Shown here one piece after another: positions 20,127 through 30,881 of a stretch of DNA of 64,000 bases. Both the position numbers and the translations under genes were made by a program. Source of the DNA: Pseudonocardia kujensis (lineage in GTDB: Bacteria > Actinomycetota > Actinomycetes > Mycobacteriales > Pseudonocardiaceae); assembly GCF_021283305.1 (NCBI RefSeq), contig NZ_JAJSOK010000001.1:248001-312000 (forward strand), written 5' to 3'. The notes beneath the pieces were generated by a model that did no database searches, was not told the DNA's origin, and worked only from the letters and a program-made list of their open reading frames with translations. Position 1 is the stretch's first letter. Each line of letters opens with the position of its first letter.

Positions 20127-20664
20127 GTCAACGTCTCCCTGATGTGGCTCGCGACGACCTGATCGACCTTGACACGGAGTCCCGACGATTCGCGCCCCGC
20201 GGGCACCTGGCGGAGCCGAGGTGCCCGCTGGTAGCGGCCAGTGGCCGAGCGGCTCGCACGCGTGTTCGGCGAGGCCGGGGACGGTGCGGGGGCGCCGGTG
20301 GGGAGCGGGGCGGTGATCGTCTGGGCCTTCCGGTCGGGGGCCGGCCGCACGGCCCGACCCGGCCGAGGCCGGGCCCGGGGTGCCGCCGGTCCGCTTCTCG
20401 TGCAGCGGTTTCCGCGACACGCGGCCGCTGGGGAGGCCGCCCGCCCGGAGCCGGGGATAGGATCGTCGTGGCACACGTACGTACCGCGGACAGTGCCCGG
20501 CCAGCATAGCCGGAGGTGGCGCGACGCCCGCCCTGGACGAGCGACTCGTCCATCACCCCGATCGGGTGGCGCCGTCGCCGACCGCTCACCGTCCGTGGAA
20601 GACCGCCCGGCTCACGATGAGTGGCGGGACGTGCACCGATCGACACCCCCGAAGGGATCCGCGC
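20127..20664. other. Divergent promoter region of cvnA and XPB helicase
   Basis: About 540 bases with no convincing gene. It must hold the promoters of cvnA (leftward) and the helicase (rightward). A perfect hairpin is noted at 20199-20228. Short open frames occur on both strands but lack ribosome sites and family features. Confidence 0.5.
20199..20228 (-). promoter_or_regulatory. Perfect inverted repeat in the cvnA leader
   Basis: GCGGGCACCT (20199-20208) pairs with AGGTGCCCGC (20219-20228) across 10 bases, 73 bases upstream of the cvnA start. It could be a leader hairpin or an operator. Confidence 0.4.
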
Positions 20665-22326
20665 GTGACCGACGGACCACTCATCGTCCAGTCCGACAAG
20701 ACCCTCCTGCTCGAGGTCGACCACCCCACCGCCGACGACGCGCGGATGGCGATCGCCCCCTTCGCCGAGCTGGAGCGCGCGCCGGAGCACGTGCACACCT
20801 ACCGCGTCACCCCGCTCGCGCTGTGGAATGCGCGGGCCGCGGGGCACGACGCCGAGCAGGTCGTCGACGCCCTCGTCCGCTTCTCCCGCTACGCCGTGCC
20901 GCAGCCGCTGCTGGTCGACGTCGTCGACACCATGGGCCGGTACGGCCGGCTGCAGCTGTCCAACCACCCCGCGCACGGGCTGGTCATGACCGCGCTGGAC
21001 CGCGCGGTGCTGGAGGAGGTGCTCCGGCAGAAGAAGATCGCGCCGATGCTGGGCGCCCGGATCGACCCGGACACCGTCGTCGTCCACCCGTCGGAACGCG
21101 GGCACCTCAAGCAGATGCTGCTCAAGGTCGGCTGGCCGGCCGAGGACCTGGCCGGCTACGTCGACGGCGAGGCACACCCCATCGACCTGGTCCAGGACGG
21201 CTGGACCCTGCGCGACTACCAGGCCCGGGCCGTCGACGGGTTCTGGGACGGCGGCTCCGGCGTGGTCGTGCTGCCGTGCGGCGCGGGGAAGACGCTCGTC
21301 GGCGCGGCGGCGATGGCCCGGGCCAAGGCCACCACGCTGATCCTGGTCACCAACACCGTCTCGGGCCGGCAGTGGAAGCGCGAGCTCGTGGCGCGCACCA
21401 GCCTCACCGAGGAGGAGATCGGCGAGTACTCGGGCGAGAAGAAGGAGATCCGCCCGGTCACGATCGCGACCTACCAGGTGATCACCCGGCGGACCAAGGG
21501 CGAGTACAGGCACCTCGAGCTCTTCGACTCCCGGGACTGGGGCCTGGTCGTGTACGACGAGGTGCACCTGCTGCCCGCGCCCGTCTTCCGCATGACGGCC
21601 GACCTGCAGTCCCGCCGCCGGCTCGGCCTGACCGCGACCCTGGTCCGCGAGGACGGCCGGGAGGGCGACGTCTTCTCCCTGATCGGGCCGAAGCGCTACG
21701 ACGCCCCGTGGCGCGACATCGAGCAGCAGGGCTGGATCGCGCCCGCCGAGTGCACCGAGGTGCGGGTCACGCTCACGGAGAGCGAGCGGCTCGGCTACGC
21801 CACCGCGGAGGCCGAGGAGCGCTACCGGATGGCCTCGACCGCGCGCACCAAGCTGCCCGTCGTCAAGGCCATCCTGGACCGGCACCCGGGCGAGCCGACG
21901 TTGGTCATCGGCGCCTACCTCGACCAGCTCGACGAGCTCGGCGAGGTGCTCGACTGCCCGGTGATCCAGGGCTCCACGAAGAACAAGGAGCGCGAGGCAC
22001 TGTTCGACGCCTTCCGCGCCGGCGAGCTGAAGCGGCTGGTCGTCAGCAAGGTCGCGAACTTCTCGATCGACCTGCCGGAGGCCACCGTGGCCGTGCAGGT
22101 CTCGGGCACCTTCGGGTCCCGGCAGGAGGAGGCGCAACGGCTGGGCCGGCTGCTGCGGCCGAAGGGCGACGGCCGGCAGGCCCACTTCTACTCGGTCGTG
22201 TCGCGGGACACCCTCGACACCGACTACGCCGCGCACCGTCAGCGGTTCCTCGCCGAGCAGGGGTACGCGTACCGCATCGTGGACGCGGACGACCTGCTCG
22301 GACCGGCCCTGCCCGAAGTGGGCTGA
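20665..22326 (+). CDS. xpb: XPB/ERCC3-like DNA helicase
   Basis: A 553-residue superfamily 2 helicase, about the usual bacterial XPB length. An N-terminal damage-recognition-like domain (IVQSDKTLLLEVDHPTADDA) is followed by the helicase core: WTLRDYQARAVDGFW (Q-like motif), VVLPCGAGKTLVGA (Walker A), LVVYDEVHLLPAP (DEVH box) and GLTATLVREDGREGDV (motif III region with the RED motif typical of XPB). The C-terminal lobe holds AVQVSGTFGSRQEEAQRLGRLLRPK (motif VI). It unwinds DNA 3' to 5' and may act in repair. The GTG at 20665 follows AAGGGATCC. The partner-like helicase-associated protein is at 10454, separated by the conservon. Confidence 0.95.
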   Translation: MTDGPLIVQSDKTLLLEVDHPTADDARMAIAPFAELERAPEHVHTYRVTPLALWNARAAGHDAEQVVDALVRFSRYAVPQPLLVDVVDTMGRYGRLQLSNHPAHGLVMTALDRAVLEEVLRQKKIAPMLGARIDPDTVVVHPSERGHLKQMLLKVGWPAEDLAGYVDGEAHPIDLVQDGWTLRDYQARAVDGFWDGGSGVVVLPCGAGKTLVGAAAMARAKATTLILVTNTVSGRQWKRELVARTSLTEEEIGEYSGEKKEIRPVTIATYQVITRRTKGEYRHLELFDSRDWGLVVYDEVHLLPAPVFRMTADLQSRRRLGLTATLVREDGREGDVFSLIGPKRYDAPWRDIEQQGWIAPAECTEVRVTLTESERLGYATAEAEERYRMASTARTKLPVVKAILDRHPGEPTLVIGAYLDQLDELGEVLDCPVIQGSTKNKEREALFDAFRAGELKRLVVSKVANFSIDLPEATVAVQVSGTFGSRQEEAQRLGRLLRPKGDGRQAHFYSVVSRDTLDTDYAAHRQRFLAEQGYAYRIVDADDLLGPALPEVG

Positions 22327-22441
22327 ACCGAGCGTGACGGCGGTTCCCCGGGACGGGGTACCGCCTCACCCCGATGCGGCCGTGCGCCGAAAGGCCAGGG
22401 CGTGGACACTCGGTGGCGCAACCGTGGCAGGGAGCCGAGGA

Positions 22442-22654
22442 ATGTCCGTCGCCGGCTGGATCGTCGTCGGGGTGCTGGCCTGGGTGGCCGTCGCCCTGGT
22501 CGTCGCGGTGCTCGTCGGCCGGATGGTGCGGCTGCGGGACCGGCAGGTCCCCGAGGACCCCCTCCCGCGTCCGGCGCCCGAACAAGACCCGTCCTGGCCG
22601 GGCACGGGCGGGCGTACGCCCCGGACCCCGGAACCCCGCCGACCCCGGCGCTGA
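22442..22654 (+). CDS. Small single-span membrane protein, unknown function
   Basis: A 70-residue protein starting MSVAGWIVVGVLAWVAVALV, a single transmembrane helix at about 4-27, followed by RMVRLRDRQVPEDPLPRP and a Pro/Arg-rich cytoplasmic tail. The ATG at 22442 has GGAGCCGAGGA upstream, a usable ribosome site. No family is recognised. It stands between the XPB gene and a PspC-like gene. Confidence 0.55.
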   Translation: MSVAGWIVVGVLAWVAVALVVAVLVGRMVRLRDRQVPEDPLPRPAPEQDPSWPGTGGRTPRTPEPRRPRR

Positions 22655-22729
22655 TCCGGGTCGGTCTCCGGGAGGGATCCGGGACCGACCCCGAGGTGCG
22701 GGCCGCCCTGCGCCGGCAGGCTCGTGGAC

Positions 22730-22981
22730 ATGGAACAGCAGACCACCACCGCCACCCCCGACCAGCCGGCCGTCGTCCCCGCCCCTCGGGAGCAGAAGCC
22801 CTTCCGGCTGCACCGCAGCCGTTCGGACAAGATGCTCGCCGGCGTGTGCGGCGGGCTCGCCGAGAGCCTGAACGTCGACGCCGGGCTCATCCGGATCGCG
22901 CTCGTCGCGCTGACCGTCCTGGGCTTCGGCTTCGGCATCGTCCTCTACCTCGCGGCCTGGTTCCTCGCCCCCGAGGAGTGA
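22730..22981 (+). CDS. PspC-domain membrane protein
   Basis: An 83-residue protein with a disordered Thr/Pro-rich start and a PspC domain from about residue 27: KPFRLHRSRSDKMLAGVCGG, LAESLNVDAGLIRIALV, then a hydrophobic helix (LTVLGFGFGIVLYLAAWFLAPEE). PspC proteins sit in the membrane; small actinobacterial forms like this one have no assigned partner. The ATG at 22730 is preferred over a GTG two codons earlier. Confidence 0.85.
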   Translation: MEQQTTTATPDQPAVVPAPREQKPFRLHRSRSDKMLAGVCGGLAESLNVDAGLIRIALVALTVLGFGFGIVLYLAAWFLAPEE

Positions 22982-23767
22982 CCCGCCCCCTACCCGCGAG
23001 TCGGGGGTTCTGGCAGCGCGAGTCGGGGGTTCCGGCGCCATGAGTCGGGGGTTCCGGGAGCGCGAGTCGCGTTCTGACCTCCTGCGAGTTGCGCTCTGGA
23101 CCCCCGCGAGTCGGCAGTTCCGGTAGCGCGAGTCGGCAGTTGGGGTAGCGCGAGTCGGCAGTTCTGGTACCGCGAGTCGGCAGTTCTGGTAGCGCGAGTC
23201 GGGGGTTCTGGGGCCGTGCGGCAGGAGTTCCGACGCCGCGGGTGGGGTTCCGGCAGCGGGTCGAGGGTTCTGGTAGCGCGAGTCGGGGGCTCTGGGGCCG
23301 TGCGGCAGGAGCTCTGACGCCGCGAGTCGCGCTCTGACCTCACGCGACCCGCGCTCTGGACCCCCGCGAGTCGGCGGCTCGGGTAGCGCGAGTCGGCGGT
23401 TCGGGTAGCGCGCGTCGGTACGTCCGGGGAGCCGGGTCCCGCGTCTCGGCCGGTTCGGGCCGGAATGCCCCAGACGGGCGCCTCGCCCTGCGTGTCCGCG
23501 CTGGTTCCCCGCACGTGGTGAGCCGGCTCGGTGAGGCCGGCGCGCCCGGAGCAGTCACCGCGGCCGGCCCGAACAGAAAGCCCGCCGCCCGGTCCGAGAC
23601 CCGTCCGACGGTCACGCAAGCGTTGTCGTCGCAACTCTCCTGTGACCATCGGATCGATCACCGGCCTGGTGATCGATCCGAGTGATACGGGAGCGTCGCT
23701 CAAGCTACCTCCCGGTCCCGCTCGGAAAGATCATGAACGGGGTGGAGCAGGGTTCCGTCCAAGAGAC
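22982..23767. repeat. 22-bp GAGTCGG repeat field and region before the DUF559 gene
   Basis: From about 22993 to 23420 there are some 17-18 degenerate units of the form GCGAGTCGGSRGTTCYGG, 20-22 bases apart, all in the same direction. The same unit occurs inside the gene at 53364 (54075-54184 direct, 55376-55535 inverted). The rest of the stretch (23421-23767) holds no convincing gene but contains a strong palindrome (23651-23679) and, near 23716-23740, a sequence resembling a unit of the 60-bp array that lies on the far side of the DUF559 gene. Confidence 0.8.
23651..23679. promoter_or_regulatory. Perfect 12-bp inverted repeat upstream of DUF559 gene
   Basis: GGATCGATCACC and GGTGATCGATCC pair perfectly around GGCCT. 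Just after the same gene's stop codon (24655-24667) the sequence GATGATCGATCCGAG recurs, resembling one arm plus flank (GATCGATCCGAG). Confidence 0.6.
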
Positions 23768-24658
23768 GTGCTGAACCAACCGTTTCGAGGCTCCGCTGCG
23801 GTGGCCGCGGGCGCGGTGACGTCCGGGCAGCTGCGCGGGCCCCGCTTCCACCGTCTCTTCGCCGACATCTGCGTGTCCGCTGTGCCGGGCATCGACCCCG
23901 CACACCTGTCAGTGCGGGCCCGAGGCGCCTACCTGCTCGTCGAGGGGCGGGGCGCGGTGGGTGGCTGGGCCGCGGCCGAGCTGCTCGGAGCGTCGTGCGG
24001 GCCGCCGGACGCGCTCGTCGACGTCGTCGTGCCGGGTGGTACCCAGCGAGGACAACCGGGGCTGCGGGTGCGCCGCGGGCGGCTCCTCGCGGAGGAGACC
24101 ATCGACGTCGGCGGCGTGCGGGTGACCTCGGCCAGGCGCACCGCCTTCGACCTCGCGTGTCGCTGCACGGTGTGGGACGCGATCGTGGCCGTCGACGCCC
24201 TGGCCAGGGTGGGGGAGTTCGAGCCGGCGGAACTGCTGGAGCTACGCCGGCGGCATCTCGGTGCTCGCGGAAGCGCGAACCTGCCGGAGATCGTGCGTCG
24301 CGCGGACCGGCGCTCGGGCTCGCCGATGGAGACCCGGATCCGACTCGCGATCGCCGACGCGGGGCTGCCGTGCCCGGTCCTGCAGCACCCGGTCGGGCCC
24401 TACGAGCTCGACCTCTCCTACCCAGCGCTGCTGCTCGCGTTCGAGTACAACGGCGGCGATCACCTCGAGCCGACGCGCGCTCTGCGCGATCTGGCTCGTG
24501 AGGCTCACCTCGCGCGAGCGGGCTGGCGGGTCGTGCGGTTCTCGGCGGTCGAGGTCCACCGGCACCCGGAGCGCGTGGCGGCGCGGGTGCGCCGTGAACT
24601 CGAGGCGGCCTGCCGGGCGCGGGGGTTCGACCCGGAGCGGCTGACCGGCCACCGATGA
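23768..24658 (+). CDS. DUF559-domain protein (VSR-like nuclease fold)
   Basis: A 296-residue protein of the common actinobacterial AbiEi-like/DUF559 type. An N-terminal part (GAVTSGQLRGPRFHRLFADICV ... HLSVRARGAYLLVEGRGAV) resembles an antitoxin-like winged helix. The C-terminal DUF559 domain has MRIA-like METRIRLAIADAGLPCPVLQ, YELDLSYPALLLAFEYNGGDH (nuclease-type D ... E-x-N core) and AGWRVVRFSAVEVHRHPERV. Such proteins are annotated as putative endonucleases; substrate and biological role are unknown. The GTG at 23768 fits the domain start, though the ribosome site is weak; an open frame extends upstream to 23531 through repeat sequence. The gene sits between units of the same 60-bp repeat. 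Confidence 0.75.
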   Translation: MLNQPFRGSAAVAAGAVTSGQLRGPRFHRLFADICVSAVPGIDPAHLSVRARGAYLLVEGRGAVGGWAAAELLGASCGPPDALVDVVVPGGTQRGQPGLRVRRGRLLAEETIDVGGVRVTSARRTAFDLACRCTVWDAIVAVDALARVGEFEPAELLELRRRHLGARGSANLPEIVRRADRRSGSPMETRIRLAIADAGLPCPVLQHPVGPYELDLSYPALLLAFEYNGGDHLEPTRALRDLAREAHLARAGWRVVRFSAVEVHRHPERVAARVRRELEAACRARGFDPERLTGHR

Positions 24659-25460
24659 TCGATCCGAGGGGCACGAGAGGGCCTTCGGACAGGCGATCCT
24701 GTCTCGCTCAGAACGATCACGCTCCGCGAGCGTCACGGGGAAGTTGCCGCACCAGTGATTCTGTAGCGCTCGGAGCGATCAAGCTACGGGCGCCACAGGA
24801 GAGCTGTCGCACTCGCATTCCCGTGCCGCTCGGAACGATCACGTTTTCTTGAGCGCCACGGGAAGCGCCGCACTAGCGATTCTGTACTGCCCGGAGCGGG
24901 CATGCTCGGAGGGTCACTGGAGAGTGGCGACGCCAGCATTCCTGAGGTGCTCAGAATGATCACGCTGCGAGCATCACGGAGGAGCAGCTGCACCAGCGAC
25001 TCTGTCGCGCTCGGAACGATCATGCTCCGAGGGGCACCGGGGAGCTGTCGCACGCATGAATCCGTGCCGCTCGGAATGATCATGCTCTCGCGAGGGTCAC
25101 GGGGAAGTTGTCGCCCCAGCGAGGTCGTGCCGCTCGGAGCGACCAAGCTGCGAGCGGTACGGGAGAGCTGTCGGACCGGCGGTCCCGTCACGCTCGAAAC
25201 GATCACGATGTAAGCGTCACCGGGAGCTGTCGCACCAGCGAGTCCGTCGCGTTCGGAGTGATCAGGATTCGAGCGCCGCGACGGAGCTGTGGGAACGGCG
25301 AGCCCGGACCGCTCGGAAGGATCATCATCCTGCGGGCGTCACGGGAACGCTCTCGGCGAAGCGGTCGGGTGTCTTTGAGAATGATCGACGATGGCGAGGG
25401 ACACGCTACTGCTGCGGCCCCGACCGTGGTGTGACGCTCGGACGGATCACGAGGTGGCCG
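24659..25460. repeat. Degenerate 60-bp tandem array
   Basis: About 13-14 units, each 59-62 bases. The recognisable core is CGCTCGGAACGATCAYGCT, followed by a GAGCGTCACGGGGAGCTGTC block and a GCACCAGCGATTCCGTC block. Cores begin near 24708, 24768, 24829, 24888, 24949, 25008, 25068, 25130, 25190, 25249, 25309, 25370 and 25434. Units differ from each other by several substitutions. Base composition is visibly less GC-rich than in flanking genes. Because the period is near 60, open frames of 20-residue repeats arise; I see no start context to call them genes. Confidence 0.8.
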
Positions 25461-25521
25461 CCCGGTGGTGTGGTGGTGGCACGACTGTTCCGCGGCCTGC
25501 GGCTTCGTAGCGTCGGAGTCC

Positions 25522-25974
25522 ATGACCACGACACCGCACCACGACCCCGCCGCGGCGCGGTGGAACCCGGCCGCCGCCGGAACCGGCACTCCACCGGCCG
25601 GTTCACCGCGCCGCCCCGACGTCGGTGCGGCCCGCCTGTACGCCCACCCCGCGGTACTGCCCGACGGCCTGCCGGGCGGTCGTGCGCCGGTCCCCGCTGC
25701 CGTGCTCGCCACCCGGGTCGTCGGGCTCACCCTCACCTTCCTCTGCGCCCTCTGGCCAGCCCTGTTCGCGCTGATGGGGATCGCGTTCGGGCTCGGCCTG
25801 GAGGATGCGGGCGGCGTGGTGTTCGGTGCGGTCATGGGCACGGTCGCGATCGCCTGGCCCGTCGGCTTCTGGTTCGCGACGCGCGGTGCGAGGCGGGTCT
25901 GGCCGGTGCTGGTCGCGCTGATCCCTACCGTCCTCGTGGCCGGCGGCAGCGTCTCGCTCTGGCTCGCGGGCTGA
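25522..25974 (+). CDS. Predicted membrane protein, unknown function
   Basis: A 150-residue protein. The first 60 residues are Pro/Ala-rich (MTTTPHHDPAAARWNPAAAG). Three hydrophobic helices follow: VVGLTLTFLCALWPALFALM, GGVVFGAVMGTVAIAWPVGF and VWPVLVALIPTVLVAGGSVS. I recognise no family. The ATG at 25522 is the first start outside the 60-bp repeat field; the reading frame continues upstream into the repeats. Confidence 0.6.
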   Translation: MTTTPHHDPAAARWNPAAAGTGTPPAGSPRRPDVGAARLYAHPAVLPDGLPGGRAPVPAAVLATRVVGLTLTFLCALWPALFALMGIAFGLGLEDAGGVVFGAVMGTVAIAWPVGFWFATRGARRVWPVLVALIPTVLVAGGSVSLWLAG

Positions 25975-26340
25975 GCTGTCGGGCCCGCTGAGTCGCAGGA
26001 CCCGCCGAACCGTCCAGGCGCCGAACCGCCCAGCCGCCGAGCCGTAGGTCCCGCTGAGCCGTTGGGCCCGTTGGGCTTGTTGGTCCTGTTGGTCCTGTTG
26101 GTCCCGTTGGTCCCGCTGAGCCGTTAGGCCCGCTGAGCGTTGGACCGCTGGTCCCGCTGGTCCGGGCGAGCGGCCCGGCCCGCCGAGCCGCTGAACGTCG
26201 GGCTACTCAGCCGCAGGACCCGCCGAACCGTCCAGCCCGCCGAACCGCCCAGCCGCCGAGCCGTCGAGCAGCCGGCCGACGAGCAGCCCGGCCGCTGACC
26301 GGCTCCGCATCCCGCCGCCGGGCGGGAGGCCCGAGAACGC
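25975..26340. repeat. 9-bp GTTGGTCCY repeats and a duplicated 52-bp segment
   Basis: A segment of about 52 bases starting CGCAGGACCCGCCGAACCG occurs twice (25994-26045 and 26212-26264) with few differences. Between the copies, 26050-26170 is a run of degenerate 9-base units of the form GTTGGTCCY or GCTGGTCCC, with GCTGAGCCGTTGGGCCC variants. No gene is seen. The groEL terminator follows. Confidence 0.75.
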
Positions 26341-26376
26341 CGCAGGGGCGGCGGGCCGAAGCCCACCGCCCCTGCG
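26341..26376 (-). terminator. groEL terminator hairpin
   Basis: CGCAGGGGCGGCGGGC and GCCCACCGCCCCTGCG form a 16-bp stem with one mismatch around a CGAA tetraloop, 21 bases past the groEL stop. Confidence 0.75.
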
Positions 26377-26397
26377 GGACGAACCAGGTGGCAGGAC

Positions 26398-29502
<3,105 letters not shown>

Positions 29503-29583
29503 TCACCCGGAAAGTGGTACGCATCACATGCGGAGGGTGCAACACTTCGCCGCGCCCGGACGTCTTACCAGGTGAGTGTTCGG

Positions 29584-29633
29584 CCGATCGGTGCAGATCA
29601 TCCAGTTCCTCGGGGATTGATCTGGACGATCGG
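29584..29633. other. Interrupted inverted repeat
   Basis: CCGATCG ... AGATCA pairs with TGATCT ... CGATCGG, with unequal internal bulges (GTGC against GGA). The loop is 17 bases. It could be an RNA stem or a binding site. Confidence 0.35.
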
Positions 29634-29730
29634 TCGGGTGCTGGGGATACTTTGAGCGGGGGGCGGGTAAACCACCTCTCGACGCACAGGACCTACCGCC
29701 CGTCGCTGGGGAGCGGACGAGCGGTTCCAA

Positions 29731-29771
29731 GGCCGGGGTCGCCGTCTCGGGGGATGGCGGCCCCGGCCCTT
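29731..29771 (+). terminator. Strong hairpin, probable terminator
   Basis: GGCCGGGGTCGCC (29731-29743) pairs with GGCGGCCCCGGCC (29756-29768) with a single G-T wobble, then CTTTG. It lies 258 bases past moeA, so it may end a longer moeA transcript or an unannotated RNA. Confidence 0.5.
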
Positions 29772-29972
29772 TGCTGTCCGGGGTGCACGTCCCTCGACCA
29801 CCTCTCGGAGCCTTCTCCCGTGGGCTGATCCGGGTCGTACCGTCCGGCCGGGCCTGCAGGGGCCCCACCACCTCGTCCCGGCATCGCAGTAGCGTGGCGC
29901 CCGCGCCCTCCCTCCCGCACCGGCCGGGAGACCGGGAGAAACGGCGCCGCCGACGAGGAGCCGCTGGCGACC

Positions 29973-30881
29973 ATGGCCGCGACCACCCCCGCGACCCCGT
30001 CCCCGGGCGCCCCCGGGGCCGGCCCCGAGAACAGGCCCGAGCTGCATCCGGCGGGTGCACCGCCCGCCACCGGCGGCGAGAGCCCGCTGCGGCACGCCGC
30101 CACGCTGGTCCGCGAGGCCGTCCCGCCGCTGCACCCCGGCGGCCGGCCGGTCATCGCCGCCGTCGCGGCCGCGGCCGGCGCCGTCCGGCTGCTGACGGGC
30201 CGTGGCGCCGGCGTGGGCCTGCTGGCCACCGCCGCGACCGCCGCGTTCTTCCGCGCGCCGCGCCGCGTGCCGCCGCCGCGCCCGGGGGCCGTCCTCGCCC
30301 CGGCCGACGGCACCGTCGCGTTGATCTCCGAGGTCGTGCCGCCCGCGGAGCTGGACCTGCCGCGGGAGCCGGTCACCCGGGTCAGCGTCTTCCTCTCCGT
30401 GCTCGACGTGCACGTCCAGCGCATCCCGATGCACGGCCGGATCCGCTCGGTCGAGTACCGGCCCGGCGCCTTCCTCTCCGCGGACCTGGACAAGGCCAGC
30501 GAGGACAACGAGCGCAACGCCCTCGTCCTGGAGACCCAGACCGGGCACCTGGTCGGCGTGGTCCAGATCGCCGGGCTGCTGGCGCGGCGCATCCGCTGCG
30601 ACGTGAAGCCCGGCGACGAGGTCGCCGCCGGCGAGACCTATGGGCTCATCCGGTTCGGCTCGCGCGTCGACACCTACCTCCCGCCGGGCGTCGCCCCCGA
30701 GGTGTCGGTGGGGCAGCGCACCATCGGCGGCGAGACGGTGCTGGCCGACCTCGCCGTCGAGAAGGACGCCGCCGAGAAGGACGCCGTCGAGAAGGAGGCC
30801 GTCGAGAAGGAGGCCGCCGAGAAGGAGGCCGTCGGGACGGGCGGCGGCGTGGGGAACGGCACGGAGAAGGGCCGGCCGTGA
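29973..30881 (+). CDS. psd: Phosphatidylserine decarboxylase proenzyme
   Basis: A 302-residue protein making phosphatidylethanolamine from phosphatidylserine. After a Pro/Ala-rich start and a hydrophobic stretch, the core runs APADGTVALISEV, VSVFLSVLDVHVQRIPMHG (with the HVQR histidine) and ETQTGHLVGVVQIAGLLARR. IRFGSRVDTYLP contains the Gly-Ser pair where the proenzyme is expected to cut itself, with the Ser becoming a pyruvoyl group. An extra C-terminal tail holds tandem VEKEA/AEKDA units encoded by 15-base repeats at 30761-30835. The stop overlaps the pssA start by four bases (GTGA). Confidence 0.93.
   Translation: MAATTPATPSPGAPGAGPENRPELHPAGAPPATGGESPLRHAATLVREAVPPLHPGGRPVIAAVAAAAGAVRLLTGRGAGVGLLATAATAAFFRAPRRVPPPRPGAVLAPADGTVALISEVVPPAELDLPREPVTRVSVFLSVLDVHVQRIPMHGRIRSVEYRPGAFLSADLDKASEDNERNALVLETQTGHLVGVVQIAGLLARRIRCDVKPGDEVAAGETYGLIRFGSRVDTYLPPGVAPEVSVGQRTIGGETVLADLAVEKDAAEKDAVEKEAVEKEAAEKEAVGTGGGVGNGTEKGRP

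Noticed and set aside
23531..23767. Upstream extension of the DUF559 gene
   Set aside because: The open frame continues, but the residues are low-complexity translation of repeat and palindrome sequence.
24659..25460. CRISPR array
   Set aside because: Regular 60-bp spacing, but no invariant direct repeat and the would-be spacers resemble each other as much as the repeats do. No cas genes.
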